This document shows positions 24,740-32,028 of a DNA stretch of 64,000 nucleotides, piece after piece; positions within the stretch are counted from its first letter, which is position 1; every line of letters starts with the position of its first letter. Under the pieces are notes generated by a model. The model did not search any database and was not told where the DNA came from. It saw only the letters and a list, made by a program, of their open reading frames with translations. The DNA comes from Streptomyces monomycini (lineage in GTDB: Bacteria; Actinomycetota; Actinomycetes; Streptomycetales; Streptomycetaceae). The position numbers and the translations under genes are program-made. The DNA lies in assembly GCF_022271435.1 (NCBI RefSeq), contig NZ_JAFIQY010000015.1:1-64000 (forward strand), written 5' to 3'.

Positions 24740-24788
24740 GACATCGGGGCAGACAGTCCCGTACCCGGTCGAAAAGGAGTCGAGAACC

Positions 24789-24995
24789 ATGGCCGCCGCA
24801 CTGGTCCGTCCCCGCAACAACAGGATGATCGCCGGAGTGTGCGCGGGCCTGGCGCGGCGCTTCGGCACCACGCCCGGCACGATGCGCGTGCTCTTCCTTC
24901 TCTCGTGCCTGCTCCCGGGCCCGCAGTTCCTGATCTACCTGGCCCTGTGGCTGTTCCTGCCCTCCGAGGACAAGGCCCACCGGAGCGCCTGGTAG
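24789..24995 (+). CDS. PspC-domain membrane protein
   Basis: 68 residues, essentially a single PspC domain: RNNRMIAGVCAGLARRFG, then one membrane segment with the Pro-containing LPGPQFLIYLALWLFLP. PspC proteins take part in envelope-stress responses. AAGGAG lies 9 nt upstream of the ATG. Last gene of the AfsQ-side cluster before a strong terminator. Confidence 0.88.
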   Translation: MAAALVRPRNNRMIAGVCAGLARRFGTTPGTMRVLFLLSCLLPGPQFLIYLALWLFLPSEDKAHRSAW

Positions 24996-24997
24996 TC

Positions 24998-25066
24998 GTC
25001 ATACGGGCGCCTGGCAGTCATACGGACGCCTGGATCGTCCCTCACACGGACGCCTGGACAGTCCTC
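24998..25066. repeat. Imperfect tandem repeats after the PspC gene
   Basis: About three copies of a 20-25 bp unit around ACGGACGCCTGGA, starting near 25005, directly before the 24-bp terminator stem. Non-coding. Confidence 0.55.
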
Positions 25067-25119
25067 ACACGGCCGTGCCCCGGCCCGTACACGAAGTACG
25101 GGCCGGGGCACGGCCGTGT
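25067..25119. terminator. Bidirectional hairpin, 24-bp perfect stem
   Basis: Arms 25067-25090 and 25096-25119 pair without mismatch around a 5-nt loop ACGAA. It serves both the PspC transcript and the converging secreted-protein gene (stop at 25145). No T-tract in either direction. Confidence 0.75.
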
Positions 25120-25144
25120 CCGCTCCAGGACGCGTCCCGGAGCC

Positions 25145-25414
25145 TCAGCCGAGCGCCTTGGTGAGGCCCCCGGCAGGCAGGCCGCCCAGCAGGTTGCCCT
25201 TGTTGTTGGTCTTCAGGGCGTGCTCGGGGCCGTGGTCGCCGGTGACGCTCTTGGCGGTCTCCTGGACGGGCAGGCTGTTCTGGAGTGTGTCCGCGACGTC
25301 ACCCGGTACGTTGGCGCCGGTCACCTCGGCGGCGGAAGCCGTACCGGCCGCCGCGGCGGCGAAGGCGACGCCGAGCGCGGCGGCACCGAGGGTCCTGATG
25401 GTTCCCTGCTTCAT
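25145..25414 (-). CDS. Small secreted protein
   Basis: 89 residues from ATG 25414 with AAGGAT upstream. Signal peptide TLGAAALGVAFAAAAAGTASA, cleavage near ASA-AEV, leaves a mature peptide of about 60 residues without cysteine, ending GGLPAGGLTKALG. This Gly/Leu-rich ending recalls other small Streptomyces exported proteins. It lacks the chaplin core and no function is assigned. Confidence 0.7.
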   Translation of the reverse strand: MKQGTIRTLGAAALGVAFAAAAAGTASAAEVTGANVPGDVADTLQNSLPVQETAKSVTGDHGPEHALKTNNKGNLLGGLPAGGLTKALG

Positions 25415-25552
25415 GGAAATACATCCTTGTGATGGGAGTTCGACCGGACCGGAATCTAGTGACGCCGCCGACACGCCGCAAACACCCGCCCGGAACGGAA
25501 AACGACCGGCGCTTGACACACCGGTCGTTCCCTTTTTCCCTCACCGCGGCGC

Positions 25553-26713
25553 TTACTCGGAGCGATACTCGCTGATCACCGCGGGCTCGGCATCCACCTG
25601 GCGGAACAGCCATTCGGACCGCAGTTCGGCGTAGCCGGGCTTGATGACATCGTTGATCATCGCCAGGCGTTCATCGAAAGGAATGAACGCGCTCTTCATC
25701 GCATTGACGGTGAACCACTGCATGTCGTCGAGCGTGTATCGAAATGTCGAGACCAGGTGCTCGAATTCCCGGGACATGCTCGTACCGCTCATCAGCCGGT
25801 TGTCGGTGTTGACCGTCAGACGGAACTGGAGCCGGCGCAGCAGGCCGATCGGGTGCTCCGCGTACGAGGTGGCGGCGCCGGTCTGGAGGTTGGAGGTGGG
25901 GCACATCTCCAGCGGGACGCGCTTGTCCCGTACGTACGAGGCGAGCCGGCCCAGCTTGACCGAGCCGTCGTCGGCGACCTCCATGTCGTCGGTGATGCGG
26001 ACGCCGTGGCCGAGCCGGTCCGCGCCGCACCACTGGAGCGCCTGCCAGATCGACGGCAGGCCGAACGCCTCGCCCGCGTGGATCGTGAAGTGGTTGTTCT
26101 CCCGCTTGAGGTACTCGAACGCGTCGAGGTGGCGGGTGGGCGGGAAGCCGGCCTCGGCGCCCGCGATGTCGAACCCGGCGACACCCAGGTCGCGGTAGCG
26201 GTTGGCCAGTTCGGCGATCTCCAGGGCCCGGGCCGCGTGCCGCATGGCGGTCAGCAGGGCGCCGACGCGGATGCGGTGGCCGGCCGCGCGGGCCCGCCGC
26301 TCGCCCTCGCGGAAGCCTTCGTTGACCGCCTCGACGACCTCTTCGAGGGTGAGGCCCTTCTCCAGGTGCTGCTCGGGCGCGTACCGGACCTCGGCGTACA
26401 CGACACCGTCCGCGGCCAGGTCCTCGGCGCACTCGGCCGCCACCCGCGTCAGGGCCTCGCGGGTCTGCATGACGGCACAGGTGTGCGCGAAGGTCTCCAG
26501 ATAGCGTTCCAGCGAACCGGAGTCGGCGGCCTCGCGGAACCAGACGCCGAGCTTCTCGGGGTCCGTCTCGGGCAGGCCGTCGTAGCCCGTCTCGCGGGCC
26601 AGCTCGACGATGGTGGCGGGGCGCAGGCCGCCGTCGAGGTGATCGTGCAGCAGCACCTTGGGCGCGCGGCGGATCTGGTCGACGGTCGGAAGAGTGGTGG
26701 TCTCGCTCGTCAT
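25553..26713 (-). CDS. add: Adenosine deaminase
   Basis: 386 residues from ATG 26713. Zinc ligands and catalytic residues are visible: HDHLDG (His23, His25), HAGEAFG with the catalytic His/Glu pair, GHGVRI, and a C-terminal NTDNRLMSGT. It converts adenosine and deoxyadenosine to (deoxy)inosine, which purine nucleoside phosphorylase then splits. Promoter elements fit a leaderless mRNA under operator C. Neighbours on both sides are transcribed independently. Confidence 0.95.
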   Translation of the reverse strand: MTSETTTLPTVDQIRRAPKVLLHDHLDGGLRPATIVELARETGYDGLPETDPEKLGVWFREAADSGSLERYLETFAHTCAVMQTREALTRVAAECAEDLAADGVVYAEVRYAPEQHLEKGLTLEEVVEAVNEGFREGERRARAAGHRIRVGALLTAMRHAARALEIAELANRYRDLGVAGFDIAGAEAGFPPTRHLDAFEYLKRENNHFTIHAGEAFGLPSIWQALQWCGADRLGHGVRITDDMEVADDGSVKLGRLASYVRDKRVPLEMCPTSNLQTGAATSYAEHPIGLLRRLQFRLTVNTDNRLMSGTSMSREFEHLVSTFRYTLDDMQWFTVNAMKSAFIPFDERLAMINDVIKPGYAELRSEWLFRQVDAEPAVISEYRSE

Positions 26714-26719
26714 CTCGGC

Positions 26720-26749
26720 ACTGTAGCGCCTACGCGCGTAGAACTTCAC
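26720..26749 (-). promoter_or_regulatory. add promoter with embedded operator (leaderless)
   Basis: On the minus strand: -35-like GTGAAG (26744-26749), an 18-nt spacer, -10-like TACAGT (26720-26725), then GCCGAG and the ATG. Same geometry as the deoC promoter. Confidence 0.55.
26730..26741. promoter_or_regulatory. Nucleoside-regulon operator C (add)
   Basis: Exact CTACGCGCGTAG palindrome within the -35/-10 spacer of add. Third exact copy in the window. Confidence 0.8.
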
Positions 26750-26816
26750 GAACGATACGCAACGGTGACCCGTACACGGGGTGGCCCGCGCGCCGCCTTC
26801 TGCCATCGTTTCGGTC

Positions 26817-27584
26817 ATGGCTCAGCAAGCGTTGCCGGTGCGCGGTGCCCGGCTGGGGAAACCGCGGGGAACGGACGGAGCGGGACGGGCGGTGTGCGGC
26901 GTCGCGCTGTTACTGCCGGAGGGCGGCCCTTCGGGCACCCGGCGGCCCTCCCCCTTGTCCACCCTGGCGGCCCGTCCGCTGGCCGCCCGGCTGGCCCGGG
27001 CGGGACGTACGGAGGGTCTGGTGGCCCACGTCGTGCACTACCGCTGCCGCGGCTGGAACGGCCCGTCGGCCCATCCGGCGGCGGACGCCTCCTGGGCACT
27101 GGAGGAGGTGGTGCGGCGCTACGGGGACGTACCGGTCTGTCTGGCCGGTACGGGCATGGGCGCCCGCGCCGCCCTGCACGCGGCGGGCCACCCGGCGGTC
27201 AACTCCGTGCTGGCGCTGGCCCCGTGGATACCCGACCTGGGCCCGGAGGGCGCCGACTCCGTTCCCGTGAAACAGCTCGCCGGCCGGCAGGTGCTGCTCG
27301 TCCACGGCACGAACGACGAGCGGACCGACCCGGACCTGTCCTACCGCTACGCCGAGCGCGCCAAGAAGATCAACCGCGACGTCTGCCGCTTCGAGGTCCA
27401 CTCCGACGGCCACTCCCTGCACCAGCACCGTTCCGAAGTCCTGGCGCTGGCCACCGACTTCGTCCTGGGCTCGCTCTTCTCCCACGACTACGCCCGCCCG
27501 GTCGCGGACGCGCTGGCGGCACCGCCGCCGCTGGGCCTGCGGATGCCGTTGGCGTCGGGCTTCGGGGAGTCGCTGAAGCACTAG
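26817..27584 (+). CDS. Alpha/beta-hydrolase-fold protein lacking the nucleophile serine
   Basis: 255 residues from ATG 26817. The fold is recognisable from the elbow LAGTGMGARAAL near residue 109, the acid strand LLVHGTNDERTD and a terminal DGHSLHQH. The elbow normally reads GxSxG; here it is G-T-G-M-G, so the nucleophile position is Gly113. The Asp and His positions remain. It is therefore probably a non-catalytic or unconventional member rather than an esterase. Reading frame and codon use are intact, and I recall similar elbows in other Streptomyces homologues, so it is not simply decaying. Confidence 0.7.
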   Translation: MAQQALPVRGARLGKPRGTDGAGRAVCGVALLLPEGGPSGTRRPSPLSTLAARPLAARLARAGRTEGLVAHVVHYRCRGWNGPSAHPAADASWALEEVVRRYGDVPVCLAGTGMGARAALHAAGHPAVNSVLALAPWIPDLGPEGADSVPVKQLAGRQVLLVHGTNDERTDPDLSYRYAERAKKINRDVCRFEVHSDGHSLHQHRSEVLALATDFVLGSLFSHDYARPVADALAAPPPLGLRMPLASGFGESLKH

Positions 27585-27678
27585 GAAGGGGCGCGCGGCA
27601 GCACCGTTCCGTGGCTTTCCGGCCACCGTCAGCTCCGTCTCGACCGTCTCGACCGTCTCGACCGCCAGGGAGGCTCCC

Positions 27679-28089
27679 GTGCCGAACACGCTCGACCACG
27701 TGATCGTCCACTGCCACGACCAGAAGGCCACCGCCGCCTTCCTGAGCGACCTCATGGACGCCCCCGCACCCGCCGACTGGGGCCCGTTCACCCAGGTGAA
27801 GACCGCCAACGGGGTCGGCATCGACTTCCTCGACAGCCAGGTGGCGCCGGACGCGATCAACGGCAGCCACGTCGCCTTCCTGGTCACGGACACGGAGTTC
27901 GACGCGATCTTCGACCGCATCCGGAAGCAGTCGGTGCGCTACTGGGCCGACCCGTTCCGCGCGAAGGAGAACGAGATCAACCACCACTGGGGCGGCCGCG
28001 GGCTCTACGTCCTCGACCCGGGCGGCACGGTCGCCATCGAGTTCATGACCGTGACCTACGGGGCCCTGGAGGACATGGGCACGGAGTGA
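27679..28089 (+). CDS. VOC (glyoxalase/extradiol dioxygenase fold) family protein
   Basis: 136 residues from GTG 27679, AGGGAGG upstream. One VOC unit pair with LDHVIVHCHDQ at the start and NHHWGGRGLYVLDPGG near the C terminus; the candidate metal ligands are His7, the His of NHHWGG and the late Glu (IEFM). The substrate is unknown; members include glyoxalases and antibiotic-binding proteins. A triple CGTCTCGAC repeat (about 27636-27662) lies just upstream. Confidence 0.78.
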   Translation: MPNTLDHVIVHCHDQKATAAFLSDLMDAPAPADWGPFTQVKTANGVGIDFLDSQVAPDAINGSHVAFLVTDTEFDAIFDRIRKQSVRYWADPFRAKENEINHHWGGRGLYVLDPGGTVAIEFMTVTYGALEDMGTE

Positions 28090-28110
28090 CGCCGGCGGGT
28101 CGTCCGCGTC

Positions 28111-29118
28111 TCACCGGGGAATCAGCTTCCCCCTCCGCCCCAGCAGGAACTTCTTGAACGCCGCCACCGGTGGCGTGTCGGGATGGCCGTCCATCCAGGC
28201 CAGCCCGATCTCGCGGACCGCACGCGGGGCCGTGACCGTCAGCTCGGCGACGCCCGGGCGCGGCACGGCCGGCGGCGGCAGCAGCGCCACCCCGAGACCG
28301 GCGGCGACCAGGCCGCGCAGCGTCTCGGCCTCCTCCCCCTCGAACGCGATCCGCGGCGTGAAGCCCGCCTCGGCGCACAGCGCGTCGGTGATCCGGCGCA
28401 GCCCGTACCCCGGCTCCAGGGTCACGAACAGCTCCCCCGCCGCCTCCGCCAGCCGGACCCGCTTACGGGCCGCCAGCGGATGGTCGTCCGGCACCACCAG
28501 CCGCAGCTTCTGCTCGTCCAGGCGGCGCGCGACCAGGTCCGGGTAGTCCGGCACCGGCGAGGTCAGACAGAGATCCAGGTCACCGGCGCGCAGCCGCTCG
28601 ATCATCGCCTCGCCGTAGTTCTGGACGAGCTGGAAACGCACCCGCGGGTGGTCGGCGCGGAAGGTGCGGATCAGGCCCGGTACGGTCTCCGAGCCCATGG
28701 TGTGCAGAAAGCCGAAGGCGACCTTGCCCGCGGTGGGGTCGGTGTCGGCCCGTACGGACTCCGTGGCGCGCTCGACGTCCAGCAGCGCGCGCTCGGTGGA
28801 AGCGAGAAAAGCGCGACCGGCCGGAGTCAGCGAAAGGGTCCGGCCGCGGCGGGCGAAGAGCGCGACCCCGAGGTCGGCCTCCAGCCGGACGATGGCACGG
28901 CTGAGGGTGGACTGCGGCATGCCCAGCTCGTGCGCGGCGCGCGTGACGTGCTCATGGCGCGCGACAGCGGCGAACTGCGCGAGCCGGGGCGTCAGGGCCA
29001 GCGCCCACGAGTCCACCCCGAGGTCCGCGGTCTCCGCCGGTTCGCCCGCCCGCGTCCGGATGTCTTTCGTGTTGCCAGGGTGCGACAGAGGCCGCCCTGA
29101 GCTGCTGTTATGCGCCAC
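28111..29118 (-). CDS. LysR-family transcriptional regulator
   Basis: 335 residues from GTG 29118. The helix-turn-helix is at about residues 42-100 (QFAAVARHEHVTRAAHELGM and QSTLSRAIVRLE), followed by the periplasmic-binding-protein-like effector domain. The start is chosen because CATAAT, the best -10 of the region, lies 7 nt upstream; ATG 29145 would lengthen the leader. Divergent from an MFS exporter gene, the classical LysR/target arrangement. Confidence 0.85.
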   Translation of the reverse strand: MAHNSSSGRPLSHPGNTKDIRTRAGEPAETADLGVDSWALALTPRLAQFAAVARHEHVTRAAHELGMPQSTLSRAIVRLEADLGVALFARRGRTLSLTPAGRAFLASTERALLDVERATESVRADTDPTAGKVAFGFLHTMGSETVPGLIRTFRADHPRVRFQLVQNYGEAMIERLRAGDLDLCLTSPVPDYPDLVARRLDEQKLRLVVPDDHPLAARKRVRLAEAAGELFVTLEPGYGLRRITDALCAEAGFTPRIAFEGEEAETLRGLVAAGLGVALLPPPAVPRPGVAELTVTAPRAVREIGLAWMDGHPDTPPVAAFKKFLLGRRGKLIPR

Positions 29119-29180
29119 AGCATCGATTATGGCGTTTCTATGCATTGGACGCATGAAACCGGCAGGCATACGTTCGGATC

Positions 29181-30515
29181 ATGCCTCCCGCCGATACCGG
29201 GGCGTCGGCCGCCGCGCGCGCCGACGCCTGTGCGCAGTCGTCCCCCGTCACCTCCTCCGCGCCCGCCGCCGACGCGCCCCCGGCGCCCGACCCCGAGGCC
29301 GCCAAGCTGCACCCGGGCGGCCCCGGTTACCGCCGGATGAGCTTCGCCCTCTTCGCGGCAGGCGTCGCCACCTTCGCGCTCCTGTACTCCACCCAGGCGC
29401 TGCTCCCCGCGATCTCCGTCGACCTCGCCGTGGCACCCGACCAGGCCAGCTGGACCGTGTCGGCCGCCACCTTCGGCCTGGCCCTGGCCGTCATCCCGCT
29501 GAGCGCGCTGTCCGAACGCTTCGGCCGCCGCACGATGATGACCGCCTCCCTGTCGGTCGCCGCGCTGATCGCGATGCTGGTGCCGTTCGCCCCCGACCTG
29601 GGCTGGCTGGTCGCGCTGCGCACCGTCCAGGGCGTGGCGCTGGCCGGGCTGCCGGCCTCCGCGATGGCGTTCCTCGCCGAAGAGGTACGGGCCAAGGCGC
29701 TGGTCGCCGCGATCGGCCTGTTCGTGGCGGGCAACAGCATCGGCGGCATGTCGGGCCGGATCGTCACCGGCTGGGTGGCCCAGGCCTGGGGATGGCGCGC
29801 CGCGCTCGGCGCCGTCGGACTGCTGGCCGTGCTCTGCGCGGTGGCCTTCCGCCTCCTGGTCCCCAAGGCCCGGCACTTCTCCCCCCGCAAGGTCGGCCCG
29901 CGCGCCCTGGCCCGCACCCTCGGCGGCCACCTCTCCGACCCGCTGCTGCGCCGCCTGTACGGCATCGGCGCCCTGTTCATGACCGTCTTCGGCGCCGTCT
30001 ACACCGTCATCGGCTACCGCCTGGTCGACGAGCCCTTCAACCTCCCCCAGGGCATCGTCGGCTCGATCTTCCTCATCTACCTCGTCGGCACGGTCTCCTC
30101 CGCCGCGGCAGGCCGCCTGGTAGGCCGCGTCGGCCGCCGCGGGGCCCTCTACCTCGCGGTCGGCACCACGGCGGCGGGCCTGCTGCTCACCCTCACCACG
30201 TCGCTCGCCGCCGTCCTGCTGGGCCTGGTCCTGATCACCGCGGGCTTCTTCGCGGGCCACGCGGTGGCGTCGTCCTCCGTCAGCCGCACCGCGAAGACGG
30301 CCCGCGCCCAGGCGTCGGCGCTGTACCAGTGCGCGTACTACATCGGCAGCAGCATCGGCGGCGCACTCGGCGCGGCAGCGTTCCACGCGGGCGGCTGGGA
30401 GGCCACCGTCGCCCTGGCCCTGGCCGCGATGGCCGGCGCCGCGTCGATCACGCTGTACGCGACGCGGAAGGCGATGGCGGAACGGCGCGTCCTGCACGTA
30501 CAACAGGCCGCGTAG
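29181..30515 (+). CDS. MFS transporter (arabinose-efflux/YnfM-like)
   Basis: 444 residues with a 55-residue Ala/Pro-rich leader, then 12 membrane segments. The loop 2-3 motif SERFGRRTMM is the MFS signature. Similar proteins export sugars or drugs. TACGTT sits 6 nt before the ATG. Only about 60 bp separate it from the LysR start, so one operator could control both. Confidence 0.85.
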   Translation: MPPADTGASAAARADACAQSSPVTSSAPAADAPPAPDPEAAKLHPGGPGYRRMSFALFAAGVATFALLYSTQALLPAISVDLAVAPDQASWTVSAATFGLALAVIPLSALSERFGRRTMMTASLSVAALIAMLVPFAPDLGWLVALRTVQGVALAGLPASAMAFLAEEVRAKALVAAIGLFVAGNSIGGMSGRIVTGWVAQAWGWRAALGAVGLLAVLCAVAFRLLVPKARHFSPRKVGPRALARTLGGHLSDPLLRRLYGIGALFMTVFGAVYTVIGYRLVDEPFNLPQGIVGSIFLIYLVGTVSSAAAGRLVGRVGRRGALYLAVGTTAAGLLLTLTTSLAAVLLGLVLITAGFFAGHAVASSSVSRTAKTARAQASALYQCAYYIGSSIGGALGAAAFHAGGWEATVALALAAMAGAASITLYATRKAMAERRVLHVQQAA

Positions 30516-30540
30516 GCGGCTCCGCCGCCCGGAACCCGGA

Positions 30541-30580
30541 AGGCCCACTCCGCCACCTGTCCTGGTGGGGTGGGCCTTTC
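30541..30580. terminator. Bidirectional terminator between MFS and Uma2 genes
   Basis: Interrupted stem AGGCCCAC...CCACC / GGTGG...GTGGGCCT around TGTCCT, with TTT on the plus strand. It lies between two convergent genes. Confidence 0.65.
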
Positions 30581-30587
30581 GTCCGTC

Positions 30588-31181
30588 TCAGGGACCGAAG
30601 GGAAACACGCTGGTGTCGATGGTAAGGCCGAAGGGCTCCGGGAGGTGAATGTCCTCCCCGAACTTCACCGCCTGGAGTTCCTGGTAGACGGCGTCTTCCG
30701 GCTCCCCGAACAGCGTGACCGTGGGTCCGGGAGGAGCGAAGCGATCAATGAGGAGGTAGAGCGGAACGCCCGCCTCCGCGTACGCGGCTGCCTTGTTCAG
30801 CCGGTCGTAGCCCGCGTTGCTCGGCGAGGTGATCTCGACGACCAGCTCCGCGGCCGTGAGCGGGACGTCCTCGCTCCCTTCGATGCGGTCGAGAACGTCG
30901 TCCGGGACCACGACGAGGTCCGGGATGAAGAGCCGTCCACGCATGGGGTGGGTGACTCCGAGAGTCTGGTACACCCCCCACTCCTCGGGCAGCACCGCGT
31001 AGAGCCGGCGGTGCACCTTTTCAGCGATGCGGTTGTGAGGGGCGGCCGGGGGTGGTGACACAACGATGACTCCATCAATGATCTCCACCTTGCTGCCCTC
31101 GGGCCAGTCCGCTTCCTGCCAGAAGCGGAGCAGCTCATCCCAGTACTGCCCCGGAGCGGGGTCGGCGGGGAGTGCACTCAC
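30588..31181 (-). CDS. Uma2-family (DUF820) putative nuclease
   Basis: 197 residues from GTG 31181 with AAGGAG upstream. It has the PD-(D/E)XK-like pattern of the family: KVEIIDGVIVVSP, then PDLVVVPDD and LVVEITSPSN with a YDRLNKAAAYAEAGVPLYLL helix-strand. Uma2 proteins are very abundant in actinobacteria and cyanobacteria; their biological role is unresolved, and the nuclease assignment rests on fold. It borders the RHS toxin patch. Confidence 0.85.
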   Translation of the reverse strand: MSALPADPAPGQYWDELLRFWQEADWPEGSKVEIIDGVIVVSPPPAAPHNRIAEKVHRRLYAVLPEEWGVYQTLGVTHPMRGRLFIPDLVVVPDDVLDRIEGSEDVPLTAAELVVEITSPSNAGYDRLNKAAAYAEAGVPLYLLIDRFAPPGPTVTLFGEPEDAVYQELQAVKFGEDIHLPEPFGLTIDTSVFPFGP

Positions 31182-31278
31182 GGCGGTCTCCTTACGTGTC
31201 GTGGCACTGATCCCAGCATGGCGAACGGGACCGGAACCGGTCCACCGATCCCGTTCACCCGAACGATTCACCCGCCCC

Positions 31279-31317
31279 TCACCCCTTCAACGGATCATGC
31301 CCCCGGTTCATCAACGA
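31279..31317. repeat. 39-bp direct repeat, distal copy (DR1)
   Basis: Matches 36845-36883 at 37 of 39 positions, same orientation. Read on the minus strand it would encode the C-terminal SLMNRGHDPLKG and stop of the DUF3140 protein, but here it is attached to no gene. The two copies flank the RHS toxin and immunity genes. Confidence 0.9.
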
Positions 31318-31382
31318 GTGTCCAACCGTCCTGGCGGTACGGCCCCTCTTGCGGGGAGCGGCCCCGGCCAACGCTGGGCCGC

Positions 31383-31970
31383 TCAGCCGGCCAAGCCCGA
31401 CCGGAGATCCGATTCCGATGCCTTGCCGTTCGCCCAGGCCCAGATCAGCCGCCGGGCAGCCCGGTCCACGGGAAGCGCACGCCGACAAGCGCGGTACATC
31501 AGGGCCGGCTGTCCGGCCACGTACCATCCTTCACCCGCAGCCTTCAGGCAGATGTCCGCAGGCAGCGCGCCTTCGGTGAAGAGCTTCGCCATCGCGTCGG
31601 CGTCGACGTCGAATTTCGACCGAGCAGCGGGAGAGACCCCGTACGTCTCTGCGAACTCTCGGCAGATGTCACGAGCGGCATAGGACGGCACGCAACGGAG
31701 CCACCATTCCTCTTTCGGCATCCTGGAGAACGCTTCGATTCCGAAGACCGGTCGCAGCGACACGTCGATCGCCTCGATCTCTGCGACGACCCGAAGCAAA
31801 TCTGCCTCGCGCTGACCGGCGAAGCCCGACCCGCGGGAATCAGTGATCATCTCGTGGAGAACGCTCCGCGAACTGACCTCCACGAGATAGTCCTCCAGGT
31901 CCCACGGGTAGCCGTCAGTACAATCCTCGGCAAAAGCGCGCCAACGAGCGAGTTTTTCTGCGGGATCCAC
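31383..31970 (-). CDS. Putative immunity protein for the RHS toxin
   Basis: 195 residues from GTG 31970, with GGAGG 8 nt upstream. Begins 58 bp after the RHS gene and on the same strand, the position occupied by immunity genes in polymorphic toxin loci. The protein is acidic, soluble and without signal peptide. It has Trp-rich and Ala-rich helices (EEWWLRCVPSYAARDICREF) and no family I recognise. G+C content is lower than in neighbouring core genes. Function is inferred from position only; antisense overlap with anything else is negligible. Confidence 0.65.
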   Translation of the reverse strand: MDPAEKLARWRAFAEDCTDGYPWDLEDYLVEVSSRSVLHEMITDSRGSGFAGQREADLLRVVAEIEAIDVSLRPVFGIEAFSRMPKEEWWLRCVPSYAARDICREFAETYGVSPAARSKFDVDADAMAKLFTEGALPADICLKAAGEGWYVAGQPALMYRACRRALPVDRAARRLIWAWANGKASESDLRSGLAG

Positions 31971-32028
31971 GAGTACACCCTCCGGAGGCTGAAATGATCC
32001 TGCATCATGCACAAAACCACCATTCAGC

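Noticed and set aside
31279..31527. An 82-codon minus-strand frame ending SLMNRGHDPLKG
   Set aside because: Only the last dozen codons are recognisable and come from the 39-bp direct repeat; the rest is antisense or out-of-frame composition with no Shine-Dalgarno. Treated as a repeat, not a gene.
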